The notes under the pieces were generated by a model that ran no database searches, was not told the origin of the DNA, and worked only from the letters and a program-made list of their open reading frames with translations. A program made the position numbers and the translations under genes. 64,000 nt of DNA from Brachycybe producta (lineage: Eukaryota > Arthropoda > Diplopoda > Playtdesmida > Andrognathidae), in assembly GCA_036925085.1 (NCBI GenBank), contig JAUPFP010000074.1, forward strand, positions 287,501-351,500, in the 5' to 3' direction. Positions 46,925 through 57,306 of this stretch are shown here, piece by piece. Positions within the stretch are counted from its first letter, which is position 1, and each line of letters starts with the position of its first letter.

Positions 46925-47151
46925 ATTTCTAGTTGTATAAAGTAATTTGTTTTTTTTTGTTTTTCTAGAAATTTTGTACTTAAAGTCTGTATAAGTCGAT
47001 TTTATTTTATTTTCGAAACGTTTATTTTTCTATTTTTGTTGTATATCTGTGATACCCCTGGGTCTTATTAATTTGGATCTAGTCGGGGATGGGGATTTTT
47101 TTTAGGAAAATTGTCTTGGGAAGTATGGTACTTCCCGCTTAGTCGGGGGAG
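46925..47151 (+). other. Family-C 3' non-coding region and PPT
   Basis: Contains CTGTGATACCCCTGGGTCTT and a polypurine tract AGTCGGGGGAG ending at 47,151, as before the LTR at 40,226. Confidence 0.7.
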
Positions 47152-47780
47152 TGAGATGTTTGGGGCCCGCCGCTTATTTTTTTCTTTAATTTGCGCTTCG
47201 TTTTGGGGTTTTAACGTCACCCTGTATCTTATTTAGCTTCTGGGCCACTCGGTACTTTTGGTACCGAGTGGCCCTGATGTCATATGTTTAGATAACGATC
47301 TTGACCTTTTTATTCCCCCTCATTTTTACTTCTACTTGAGTGGAGTTATCGTTTTTGATTTGATTTTGTTTTCATTTCTCCTGTTATCACCTATGTGTGA
47401 TAACAGGGGATGAATCATGATTTTTGCCAAATAGATCAATCTTTTGATTGGTCTATTTGGGCCAAAATATTAAAGTAACCAATTGAAAGTTTGTGCCCTG
47501 AGAATCGACTTTTGGATTTTTAGGGTATATAAAGATCTAAAATTTATATGCTCGAGAGCTTTTTAAATACCGAACCTATGCCCGATTTTGGCCAGGTTCC
47601 TTTACTTCTTTTAATATTATTTTCAAGATTTATTTTTATGTGTTGTGCATCAATTCGAGTTTTATTTCGTTTTTGTTTGATACTTTTATCCACGAAATAA
47701 ACAATTACTATTTAATTAAACCAGTGGTGTTTATTATTTGAAACCTTCAATTTCGCGATTGTGTACTTCATCATTTGCAG
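47152..47780 (+). mobile_element. LTR, family C (3' LTR, truncated)
   Basis: Starts TGAGATGTTTGGG. It has the fully paired form of the hairpin GGGCCACTCGGTAC against GTACCGAGTGGCCC (47,242-47,273). The sequence breaks after CATCATTTGCAG at 47,780, where LTR-D begins; the remaining third, with its GNRA hairpins, is gone. Confidence 0.8.
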
Positions 47781-47827
47781 GTAATTTACCACGGTAATTT
47801 ACCACGGTAATTTACCACGGTAATTTA
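47780..47827. repeat. 14-bp tandem repeat at LTR junction
   Basis: GTAATTTACCACG occurs three times in direct succession and a fourth time in part. It marks the end of LTR-D. Confidence 0.85.
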
Positions 47828-48576
47828 AAACGCCCACGAAACGCAGATGTAAAAACACCATCAACCGGCTCCTCACAGGGACGGGACCGTACCTGTACCC
47901 GCCTCTCCCACGGTGACCCTTGGGATGTGCCGGCTCCGCGGAGCCACCCACGGCGGACAACAAAAGACCACGCCGCCATGCCGAAAAAATTGCGGTAGAA
48001 CCGTTCTACCGCGAGCCGACAACAGTACCGGCTGAAAAAGGACGGTGAAGATGGTGGTGTTGACCCCAACCCGACAACCCACCCTCCGCGGTACTCTCCA
48101 AATAAAGAGACATGACACAAAGCAAGTGACGATTAAAAAGTGTATTTATTCACACATACAATGTATGATGATTGAAAGATGACAGTGACGATATTTACAA
48201 ATAAGGGCTGGTCATTTGACCAAAAGCACTTTGCACAAAGGCAAAAGGCCAACAGGCCAAAGGCAAACAAAAAATGAATCCCAGCTGGACAGTGGAGGTC
48301 AACCAGACCTCCACCCACAGGTCTAGTCCATACAGCTGCCTACAACACACTGCCCAGATCCTGTGGCTGACCAGGCCACAGGAGACCTCCAGGCAACTCC
48401 ACCTGGAGGGGACAGAGGTCACATCTGACCTCTCACCCATAGACTTCATGGTGAAAGGTCAGCTGGCACCAAAATGGTGTCCGTCCCAACAGCCTACTGT
48501 AGCTGTCAGGCAGACCACCATAGGGAAATTCGTCTGCTCAATCAAAAATTAAAATTGAGCAGACCAGGTTGCCACA
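47781..48576 (-). mobile_element. LTR, family D (3' LTR)
   Basis: On the minus strand it begins TGTGGCAACC at 48,576 after the purine tract GAAGTTGAGAGGAT. Inverted repeats include the GTCTGCTCAAT pair (48,530-48,563), CCTCCAGG...CCTGGAGG, CCTGTGGC...GCCACAGG and GTGGCTCCGCGGAGCC. AATAAA is at 48,145-48,150 (minus). The part from 48,100 downward, CCGCGGAGGGTGGG to CTTCACCGTCC, aligns with the solo LTR at 53,803. The last bases are replaced by the 14-bp tandem repeat. Confidence 0.75.
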
Positions 48577-51480
48577 ATCCTCTCAACTTCTCTGTTCTAT
48601 CTCGGGAACAGGTCAGTCGAGCCAGCCAGGATTGCTCCCTTGAACCTGACCTTCTTAGGTGCCGGACAGCTTCTCTGACTGTGTCGCGAAAGTGGAACCC
48701 ATCCACTCTGCAGCCCACCGACGTGCCCACCACAGGCACATCTGGGTGTTACGCCACCCAAAACCAGTATCGAAGACCGTCCCCTAAGACAGCTTTCCTC
48801 CAGGGCTCGGAATTCCTCGAAAGGAATATCCTGGAGTTGCGGACGTGTGCCTAGGTCACATCCCAGCAAACGTTGGATGAATGGGGCTGCATGCCGGGCT
48901 AGACGAACTATCCCGGCATCTAGTTCCACCACATCCAAAATTGCGAATGTTTGCTGGACCGGGTTCACGACCATTACTACCGGAAAACCTCCACAACCAA
49001 ACGCCACTACATGGCGCATGTTGTACGGCGGTAGCCTTGCTACCTACGACTCTGGAAGTGGCTCATCCAGACGGTAGTAGCCGTGGTATTGGCAACCCTC
49101 CATTCCCGGCTGGTCCTGCCAAAGACCCAGTCAGTTATTCAGATACACCTCTGCATCTGAATACGGGGGCAATGCGCCAATATGCCGTCCCTCGGCCTCA
49201 GGCCTAGGGGAGGCTGACGTTTCTGGTCCTAATGTATCAAATACCCCGCCGCCATGGACCGGAGAGAAGGGTGTACCCCACTGGGGGTCACGGGGTCACG
49301 TCTTGGGGGAACACTGACTCCCGCCACCAAGGTTCCTTCGCCCTTAGGTGAGGGCAAAGTCACATGGTGCAGGGTTCCGACCACTCGAACCCGCAGGCTC
49401 GAGACCGCATCCACCTTCGGGGAGGATGGAGGTGTGCCGACCAAAATGTTGCGCATCGACCTACCATCCATTAACGGGATCCATCCGGATCGGCTGACTC
49501 CCGGCCGGCGTGCCTGCCTGAGCACGTCGGGACTCCTTCTTTTCCGCCACGACGCATCCAGTTTTGGCTCTCTGGCGCCTGCTACTGGAGGGTGTCGGAC
49601 TCCCCTTCCTCTCACGCTTGGATTTTTTACTGTCCTTATTTTTCTTTTTCTTCCCGTGAGAGGAAGGTTGACCATGCGTCGTGTAAGACTTAACTGACCC
49701 CGACAACTTACTGGGCCGGTCAGGCTTAGGTGGGTGGTTAGCCCTCTTCGCCTTCTCGGACTCCTTTGAAGGTTTTCCGGCCGGAGCCGTACTCTTCTTC
49801 GCAGAAGCACCATTAGCCGAGGTGACAGCCGAGGATGATTGCCCGGAGACAAATCTTCCTCGACCATCCCGAACGAGAGGCTTCTCCTTCGGTGCAAGAG
49901 TCGGCTGACTCTTGCTACCAGTAGCTTTGGCTTCCGCACCATGGGCTGGTGCACTGGAAGCGTGCATCGCCTCCCTCTCGGCGATTCGCTTCTGGCCAGC
50001 GATGGTCGTGGCACTCGCAATTGGCAGGACACCACGACCGACAGGAGGTTTTCCTGTTTTGAGCGGACTCCAGGCGGGTATCCCCTGCAGGGGAGGGAAC
50101 TCCGCAGCCCGGCGCTCAAACTCCTGCCACTCACTTGCTCCGACCGCACCAGCGATCTGTCGGTGCAAGCTCGCTGTTTGAGCTTGAAGCCGTTTGAGCT
50201 TGTCCTCCAAGCTCTCGGGCTTCCGAGGTTCGAAGGCCTTTCCTCGACCCGAGGACCTGGCCTTATTGCCTCTCGAGCTTTTGGCAACTTGTGGGGTGTG
50301 AGGGCGGGACCTCTTTTGTCCCTTGCCACCACCACTACTCGCAGATTTCCCCGTTTTACCAGGAGCGGGTACTGGAGGCTGAGTAGCCTTCTTCTCCGCT
50401 CGCTGGTCTCTCTTCAGGTTGTCCGACTGCCAGCCGGAGTGGCCAGCTACTGCCTCGGGCGGACCCGATACAGCAGCCAGCTTCTCTGGCCAGGCAGCCC
50501 CTGGACAACCGTCAGGGCGGGCGAGAGTTTCAGCTTGAAGCCCCAGAGCAGGCGTGAACTCCTTCAACGCCTCCTCCTTAGCTTTAAGCTTAGCCTCTCT
50601 CTCTGCGAGAGCCTTGGCCCTTGCAGTGATTCGTGTGGCTCCGGACTTCTTCTTGCGCTTTTTTGCGCCGTCCTTCCTCGCCTGCACGGTGGGAATCTCC
50701 TCAATGAATAATCGACGGTCCCCGACCAGGAAGCCACCTTCCTGGACCACGCCCCGTCTAGCTTCATCTAACCGATCCAAGCGGCCTTCTTCTTCAGCCA
50801 AGGACTCAGCCACGGCCTCCAAAGACATTTAATCGGTGGGGAGAACTCCGGGGATCCCGTCCCAGACGGTTTACCCTCGGAGGCCGAACTACTCCCGTCA
50901 GATTCCAAAGAGCCCTCTGAAGAGGAGTTGCGACTCCGCCACTGCTTTGAGGCATCAACCACCGAATCAACGGTGGTTTTGACCTCCATCTCCGTGTCAA
51001 TGACTAAGGACACTCCCAAGGAGACGTCCTTACTGTCGTCGACCACTCTAGAGTCTAGGAGGTCTCGAACAGCCGGAGACCCGGGTGCCGGGGGTACTAG
51101 CGGTTACCACACCGGTAGCCGCTTTCCCACCATCTACACCCGTTTCTGCAGGCTCTCCAACCGGAGAAATTACCGCCGCCACCGACTGAACGGTGGTAGC
51201 AGCCGTATTCCTGGGGAGACTGCAGGTATCTGCCCCAGAAGGCTCCGACACCGGTCAGAGTCGACTGGGCAGACTTCGGACTTTCCACGGCTTCTGCTGC
51301 CGGGGAATCAACAGATTCCACGGTGGCGTCAGCCGTTTCCGGTCCGCCAGATGATGGGGAGCCCTCTGATCCTGATTCCAACAGCCTTGCATCCTCAGGA
51401 TGCAGCGGGCTTAGGGAGGGGGACCGTTGGCCACTCCCGTCGCCTTCCTCCTCCTTTTCCGTGGTGGACCTGTTACAAAG
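48577..51480 (-). pseudogene. Post-integrase ORF, family D, best copy
   Basis: The longest piece, 49,461-50,828, is open for 455 codons: MSLEAVAESLAEEEGRLDRL, EGGFLVGDRRLF, then Lys-, Ser- and Pro-rich regions with coiled-coil-like KALAEREAKLKAKEEALKEF. Upstream minus-strand pieces read STLTGVGAFWGRYLQSP (about 51,240) and MEVKTTVDSVVDASKQW (about 50,970). The C-terminal part (49,210-48,597) has VYLNN, a stop, then 15 residues in total to YHGYYRLDEPLPE, then MRHVVAFGCGGFPVVMVVNPVQ. It ends 20 bases before the LTR. Shifts near 51,230, 50,830 and 49,490 and one stop break it. No membrane or signal segment. Function unknown. Confidence 0.7.
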
Positions 51481-52707
51481 GGAACAGACCGTTAAAAACA
51501 AGTTTCTACCGTGGAAAAGTGAATTTCACGGACTTTCACCGTGAGAATTCCCGTTTTCACCGTCCAAAGTCCGTAATGCACGGTCAAAACCGTGTTTTAC
51601 CGCCTTCATACGGTGAAAACTACTTTCCCCCTTTCGGAACTGGTGGAAAGGGTATTCCACGGACTTTCACCGTGTGCGAATCGCGGTTTCCACCGTCCAA
51701 AGTCGGTAAACCACGGTAAAACCCTGGTTAACCACTTTCGGACGGTGAAAACACCCTTTCACCGAGGTCCTACCGTCGGAAAGGGCATTGCACGGACTTC
51801 TACTGTGCAAAATGTCATTATCACCGTCCAAAGTCGGCAATTTACGGACAAAACCGTGTTTTACCGCCTTCGAACGGTGAAAACCACTCCCTGGCTGGCT
51901 TCTACTGTCCAAACACCGTCGAACTTTGGCCTTCCCAAGCGAAACGGCATTCGGACGGGCTGAACCCACCGGAAAAGTGCTTTTCATAGTGGTTTGGCCA
52001 CCATCACAACAGTCATGGCGGCGAAACCACTCCCACCACGTGTGTATACGGTCATTGACCGTAAAACACCGTTAACAATGAAAAAAGAACTTCCAACAGG
52101 CAGGAGAAGGAAATTCCCTTAGAGGGACTTACTTTTTCAACGATTTTCTTTTCTTCCAGGCTTGGAGAGCTTCTATGACAGTGAAAACGTGTAATTTTTG
52201 ACACGTGGAGCCAGCGTTCTTTGTTTGTCTTTTACAAACAATATGGCGCCTAGCCGCCAAATTCACCGTCTTAGCGGCTAATGGCTGTGCAGTAGCGGCT
52301 AAAACATTAGCCGCCCCATGCATGGTCACCATGGAGATTTCACCGTCGTCTGCCTTTTTAGGGATAGACACGGTGAATTCTCCTGCACCAAGACTGGAAC
52401 TGGTGGGTAGAGACATTTATCGTCAATTCTCGTATATTGACGGTAATTGGAGATTTCATGGTGTGTTTTACAGACGGATCTCTCTGTCCACGGACCGATT
52501 TTGCCGGACCTTTGGCTGGACACCTGGTGATGGGCCGCCCTTGGTTTCCACTGAAACCGTGGCGGGCTCCAAACACCATAATGGCCGGCCGCCTCCTCTC
52601 CCAGCCGTCCGCCCACAGTAGCGGACTGCCGGCTCTACTCCACCACGGTAGGGACACCCACAGGGTACCCCATACCGTGACACTTCCCACCCGAGGGTCG
52701 AACCCAC
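51481..52707 (-). other. Family-D spacer with CACGGT-rich repeats and splice-like sites
   Basis: From 51,500 to 51,990 about three units of 100-130 bp repeat the sequence CACCGTCCAAAGTC with (A/C)CACGGT(C/A)AAAACC and ACGGTGAAAAC. The segment reading PKKADDGEISMVTM (about 52,350) is kept in all three spacer copies. On the minus strand AAAAAGTAAGTCCCT (about 52,126-52,140) and CCTTTGTAACAG (about 51,477) are placed as a donor and acceptor; equivalents are found at 535 and 960. No convincing gene. Confidence 0.6.
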
Positions 52708-53802
52708 TCACCTCGAACACCCTCGGTCTCCACGGACGGAGATTATATCAAGGAGGAGGGGGTTGTCTGCCTCGAAGTCGGTAGACTCCTGCGAAGAAAT
52801 AGACGTTGACGAAGCCTCCGTGGCATCGCTACCTGCATCGGAGGCGGTGTCAGAGACACCAAGTCCATCTTCCTCTCTCACTGTGCAGGTGGGTATATGC
52901 GGCTTCAGGTTATCTACGTGCAACCGGTCGCGCACCTTCCGACCATAACCGTCTACGAACTCTATCTCGTAGACTAGGTCAGAATACCGCGCGACCACCG
53001 TACCCCTCTCAGCTTTATAAGCCAAGCTCCACTTCTTCGCCTGGCCGAGCTTCTGATCTCTTATCCACACCTGATCTCCAGGCTGATACAGAGGAGGCTC
53101 CACACGGCCAGCGTCATACCTTTCTTTCTGCCTTCATTGAGCAGCCGTCAAACGTTGATGAGCCTGCTCCTCCACGGCTCGCTGGTCAGGCAAGTCGTGG
53201 ACTGGACAGTTCGGAAAGGAGGTTATCAATCTCCAACCGAGGCTCACGGCCAAACAACTGATACGGAGAGACCTGTGTTATAAGCTGAACAGGTGTGTTA
53301 TAAACCCACACGGCGGGCCGTAATTTGTCCCACCAGTCACGCTGTTCCTTGAGGGGATCAAGGTACTGCTTGATGGTTTCCATTACGGTCTTGTTCATAT
53401 GCTCCGTAAGCCTATTAGCTTGCAGATGGTACGCCGTTGTGAAGTGATGCGCTATATTATAGCGCTCCTGGAACTTCAGGACTTTGCTGGAGAACTGGGA
53501 CTCATGGTCCGAGACAAGAGCTTTCGGCGTGCCATACACCGAAAGGATCTCGTCCTTCAGGAATTTCACAACACAGGCGGCCGTGGCCTTTCGTACCGCC
53601 CTTGCCACACCGTAATGGGTGAAATAGTCAACCATGATAAGCACATAGGTGACTCCACCCACAGAGGCAGCAAACGGTCCAACGAAGTCCATTCCCCAGG
53701 TATCAACTGGGTACTCCGGCACAATCGGTTGGAGAAATTCCTGACTTCGAGCGAACTGTCGCGCTCTCTGACACACCAAACATGACTTAACATATTCGGC
53801 CG
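52708..53802 (-). pseudogene. Integrase core and C-terminus, family D
   Basis: On the minus strand: LVCQRARQFARSQEF, WGMDFVGPFAASVGGV (first acidic residue), ALVSDHESQFSSKVL (second), LTEHMNKTVMETI, then PYQLFGREPRLEID. The C-terminal frame 52,708-53,103 has YQPGDQVWIRDQKLG, KWSLAYKAERGTVVARY and DRLHVDNLKPHIPTCTV and ends with a Ser-rich tail. The two parts lie in different frames (shift near 53,110-53,220). Integrase joins cDNA to the genome. The N-terminal zinc finger is separated from it by a solo LTR. Confidence 0.85.
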
Positions 53803-54609
53803 TGTGACGACCCAGTTCTGCTCCTTTTTGGAGTAGAACTAAAATCCCATGTCGTCTGCTAGGCACTTGCAAATTAAGTGCCAGGCAGACGACAAAATGG
53901 CCAGCAAGGGTCCCTGTCCTCCCCCAGGTGGAGCAGCCTGGGGGTGATATATATGGCGGCGGCCATTATATCTGGACAGTGGAATGAGAACCCTGAATGA
54001 CTGTGGTTGTGTGTGTGCTCTCATCAAATCAACAGGTGGCCAAAATGGCCACCATTCATCTTTTGCCTTTGTGCAGTGAGGAGGTAAATGACCTCTCTCT
54101 CTCCTGGCTGAATTAGCCAGGAGAATCTTCATCTGCATCTATTTGGTTGGCTCTCTGCTGGTTTATTTACCAGCAGATATTGCCTTTATACAGTGAGTGT
54201 TTTGATCATTTATTCTCTTTGTGAATAAATCTCTTATATTTTCACTCTCTACCACTGTGTCCGTGTCTTTATTATTATTGCATAATATTACTGGGGAAGT
54301 TACCGCGGGGAAGGTGGGGGTTCCGGTGTGGGGAAACGCCGTCACCATCACCGTCCTGGTTCGTCATGTTTTCCGGCATGTCGGCCGGTGCTTCGCGCAC
54401 GGTGCCACGGTAGGATTCATCGGGAATCTACCGTGGCCTCTCCGTCGACGTGCGGCGAGGGAGACGGCCTCCGTCCGGCACTACCCGTGGATACGGATGG
54501 GTACAAGAGGAGGGCTGGCCAGCGCTTCGACCCGTCCCAAGGAGGTCAAGCGACTGTAAGTTTGCGAAATTTACTGTGGGTATTGTAGCGACCAAGTCGG
54601 GTCGTTACA
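53803..54609 (+). mobile_element. Solo LTR, family D, with 4-bp target duplication
   Basis: TGTGACGACCC to GGGTCGTTACA, 807 bp, flanked by GCCG (53,799-53,802 and 54,610-54,613). Removing it restores integrase sequence that matches the other copy at about 15,330 (GGGCGGTGTCGCGCTT). It lies opposite in orientation to its host. Hairpins: AGTTCTGCTCC (53,814), GTCGTCTGC...GCAGACGAC (53,851-53,893), and CCCCCAGG...CCTGGGGG (53,921-53,944) just before TATATAT (53,948). AATAAA lies at 54,224. Confidence 0.9.
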
Positions 54610-55988
54610 GCCGTGTCCCGCTTCATACCGATCCAGTAGAAGCGTGAGCGCAGTCTCTTGTAGGTCTTAAACATCCTGAAGTGACCAGCTTCGGGAATGT
54701 CATGTAGCTTCCTTAAGCAGAAAGCCCTGCATGACTTCGGAACTACCAGTACAGTTCTCAACGGATCCTGGATGGACCTGATGGCAAACAACAAGTCATC
54801 TGCCACCACAAACTTGAACCGGAGGTTCGAGTTGGGGTCACGGAAGATTTCACTCTTCACCTTGGAGCACCAGCCATCAGCCTCTTGCTCCTTGACCCAA
54901 TCCACCTTGGGACGGATGTGGTAAATTACCTCACCTACATCGGCTTCGACGTATTCAGGCAAGGAAAGGTCCGCCACATCACAAACAGGATACCGACTCA
55001 AAGCGTCGGCATCCACGTGCAGTGTTCCCTTCCTATACTGAACCTTGAACCGGTACTCTTGAAGTGGCATCTGCCAACGACCCAACCTGCCTTGCAGGTT
55101 CTTGGCAGTCTGCAGATAGCAAAGAGCGTGGTGATCAGTTACAATCACGAACTCCCGGTTAAAGAGGTAAGGACTGAATTTACTCACGGCAAACATAACC
55201 GCCAAGCACTCCTGCTCGGTGACCGAATACCGTGTTTCCGGTCCTTTCATGAGTCGGCTTGCGTAGGCCAGAACCTGGGTGACACTGTCCTCTGGTAACT
55301 TCTGGTGAACTTTGACTCCCAAGCCGTACCCACTAGCGTCGGTATGTATCATTATCTCACCACGAGGATCGTACATGGTGAGTACTGGTGCTTCGGTTAA
55401 AAATGCCTTTAACCAAGCAAACGCTAGATTGCACTGATCCGGCCACTTGAAGGACGCATCCTTCTTCGTCAGATCATGCAAAGGCCTTGCCACCTTGGTG
55501 AAGTCCTTGATGAACCTTTGATAGTAACCGGCAAGTCCGAGGAAAATGCGGACGCCTGTCACCGTCATCGGAACATCAAACTCCTGAACTGCCCGCACGA
55601 GATCCTGGTCCGGAGCAACCCCCTCGGCACTCACTATGTGACCGAGATAACGCACTTTGTTAAAGCCAAAGAAACACTTCTTCGGCTGGAGTTTTAGCTC
55701 CGCCCCTCGTAACAGTCCAAGGACAGTGGAGAGTCTCGAGAAACTGTTCGAAAGTGTTCCCAAAGACGATAATATCGTCCAGGTACACCAGGCAAGTCTC
55801 CCACTTATGTCCTGCCAATAAGAGGTCTAGCGCTTTCTGCATGGTGGCTGGAGCATTACAGAGTCCGAAAGGCATTTTCCGGAACTCAAACAGACCGTGA
55901 GAGCAAATAAATGCCGTTTTCTCAATGTCTGGATCAGCCATCCGAACCTGCCAGTAACCACTAGCCAGGTCCAAGGTAGCGAAGAACC
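54610..55988 (-). pseudogene. RT (partial), RNase H and integrase N-terminus, family D
   Basis: The RT part (55,660-55,988) has FATLDLASGYWQVRMADP, KMPFGLCNAPATMQ and the catalytic CLVYLDDIIVFG. A shift near 55,740 moves into the long frame 54,546-55,763: KKCFFGFNKVRYLGHIVSAE, FLGLAGYYQRFIKDF, RNase H IHTDASGYGLG with intact first Asp, SVTEQECLAVMFAV and IVTDHHALCYLQ. It ends with the integrase zinc-binding start (LRKLHDIPEAGHFRMFKTYK). The upstream half of RT is cut off by an RTE LINE at 55,990. This is the best-preserved pol in the window. Confidence 0.9.
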
Positions 55989-55989
55989 A

Positions 55990-56790
55990 AATGAAAGAAT
56001 CCAAAATGGAACTCGAGATAAGGTTAGGGGAGACTATTAATGCCTTTGAATCAAAGGGGTTGAAAATAAGTAGGGCAAAAGCGGAGTACATGAAATTTCG
56101 GTGGGATGGGAAAGAACAGTTGAATAAGGGGATTAGACTTGGGGACAGTTTAATGCAGCAGATGCATGACTTCAAATATTTAGGATCTGTGCTGCAAGAT
56201 GATGGGAGCTTAGACTTAGACATCACAAACCGGATAAAAGCAGGTTGGCATAGGTGGAGGCAGGCTAGTGGGGTATTATGTGACAGGAAGTTACCTATAA
56301 AATTGAAGGGAAAGTTTTATAGGGCAGTAGTCAGACCAGCTATGTTGTATGGGTCAGAATGTTGGGCAATCAAGAAGGTGCATGATGATAGAATGCAGGT
56401 AGCTGAGATGAGAATGCTAAGGTTTATGAGTGGGGTGACCAGAAGGGATAGGATCAGAAATGATTTTATTAGGGGTAGTGTAGGGGTAACAAATATAGTA
56501 GAAAAGATGCAGGAAAATAGGCTGCAGTGGTTTTGGTATGTCCTCAGGAGCAGGGAAGATGGGCTGCTGAGGCAAAGACTTAGACTTAGACAAAGAACTT
56601 AGACCAGGGAATAAAACGGGGTGGAGGAAGACCCAAGCAAACCTGGGACATGGTAGTAAACGGGATATGGTGGCATGTGGCATCACTGGGGGCTTGGTGC
56701 AAAAACCGGAATGAGTGGAGAGTTAGAACCAGCAAGGCCGACCCTGCTGCTTGCGGGATAAGGTACAGGAAATGATGATTATGATGATGT
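55990..56790 (+). mobile_element. RTE-type LINE, 5'-truncated, in the RT gene
   Basis: Frame 55,991-56,602: INAFESKGLKISRAKAEYM, FKYLGSVLQDDGSLDLDI, AGWHRWRQASGVLCDRKL and VVRPAMLYGSECWAIKK. This is the end of RT and the C-terminus of RTE/BovB-like elements. The 3' end has the typical ATGATGATTATGATGATG tail (56,772-56,789). Only the last quarter of the element is present. Family-D RT does not resume after it, so a deletion accompanied or followed the insertion. Confidence 0.85.
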
Positions 56791-57017
56791 CTAATAACCC
56801 ACAATTTCTTGAGAGCTTTAGTAGAGATAGATTATATATCAATGACTACTAAATGAAAGTTTAGCATCTGTCAACACCCCTAAATCTTTAACCTCAAAAA
56901 TGAAATAAATGTATACAGTGTATAACTGTATAGGTATATTTATATGTATATGCATGTACTAATACACATATGATGCAAACTTCTAACTGATCTTTTCTTT
57001 GTGATGCGATAATTTAG
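56791..57017 (+). other. End of DEPDC5 intron 1
   Basis: AT-rich, with TTTTCTTTGTGATGCGATAATTTAG as the probable acceptor region ending at 57,017. Confidence 0.6.
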
Positions 57018-57155
57018 AGGAAGATTTGGTGATAAATCCTAAGGACTTCCCTGATTTGAAGTTGAAGGATGTGGTTGAAATTTACAATGCTGAAGACACG
57101 TTTAGCCGACTTTTGCTTCAAGTAAATTCCCTGAAGGAGGATTTTCAGCAAAGAG
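57018..57155 (+). CDS. DEPDC5: DEPDC5/Iml1 orthologue, exon 2
   Basis: Encodes EEDLVINPKDFPDLKLKDVV, EIYNAEDTFSRLLLQV and NSLKEDFQQR. It matches the N-terminal region of DEPDC5/Iml1 (VVNP, then DIVEI, LLLQV.SLKED). The exon takes AG to complete the codon begun in exon 1 and ends with one base (G) after AGA, with a donor GTGATC at 57,156. The donor is not a perfect consensus, but phase and homology support it. The exon is 138 bp. Confidence 0.85.
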
Positions 57156-57220
57156 GTGATCATTACATTTTGGTGGCTTCAATGTCTAACTTGAATCAAA
57201 TTTTCACTTTTTTAATGCAG

Positions 57221-57306
57221 AAACGGTTAGTGTAGAACAAGGGATTGCAAGCACCTTCCACTTACGTACTTATGCTGATGTCTATGTCAACATTGTCGAT
57301 CCACAG
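57221..57306 (+). CDS. DEPDC5: DEPDC5/Iml1 orthologue, exon 3
   Basis: After acceptor TTTAATGCAG, AA completes GAA. The frame then reads TVSVEQGIASTFHLRTYADV and YVNIVDPQ, and ends at donor GTAAAT (57,307). DEPDC5/Iml1 proteins have ET.SV.Q....F.LR.Y.DV.VN.VDP at this place. Intron 2 is only 65 bp, in contrast to 14.9 kb for intron 1. The next expected exon (VTLDLVELTFKDQY in the family) is not found in the remaining 6.7 kb, so intron 3 extends beyond the window. Confidence 0.9.

Noticed and set aside
47780..47827. Short regular repeats as a CRISPR-like array
   Set aside because: The units are contiguous without spacers and the context is eukaryotic LTR sequence; it is a small tandem repeat.
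49839..50711. Plus-strand open frame of 290 codons
   Set aside because: It lies opposite the 455-codon minus-strand ORF, which has a matching decayed copy at 11.2-11.7 kb. The plus frame is a shadow caused by GC-rich codon use.
51481..52707. Family-D spacer as an LTR joining two tandem elements
   Set aside because: The true LTR-D was found at 48,576 and 53,803 with TG...CA borders, PPT and a target duplication. The spacer has none of these and occurs at the same place in two loci.
56586..56804. Continuation of family-D RT beyond the RTE insertion
   Set aside because: No RT motif or similarity to Ty3/Gypsy RT after 56,790; the sequence leads into the DEPDC5 intron.
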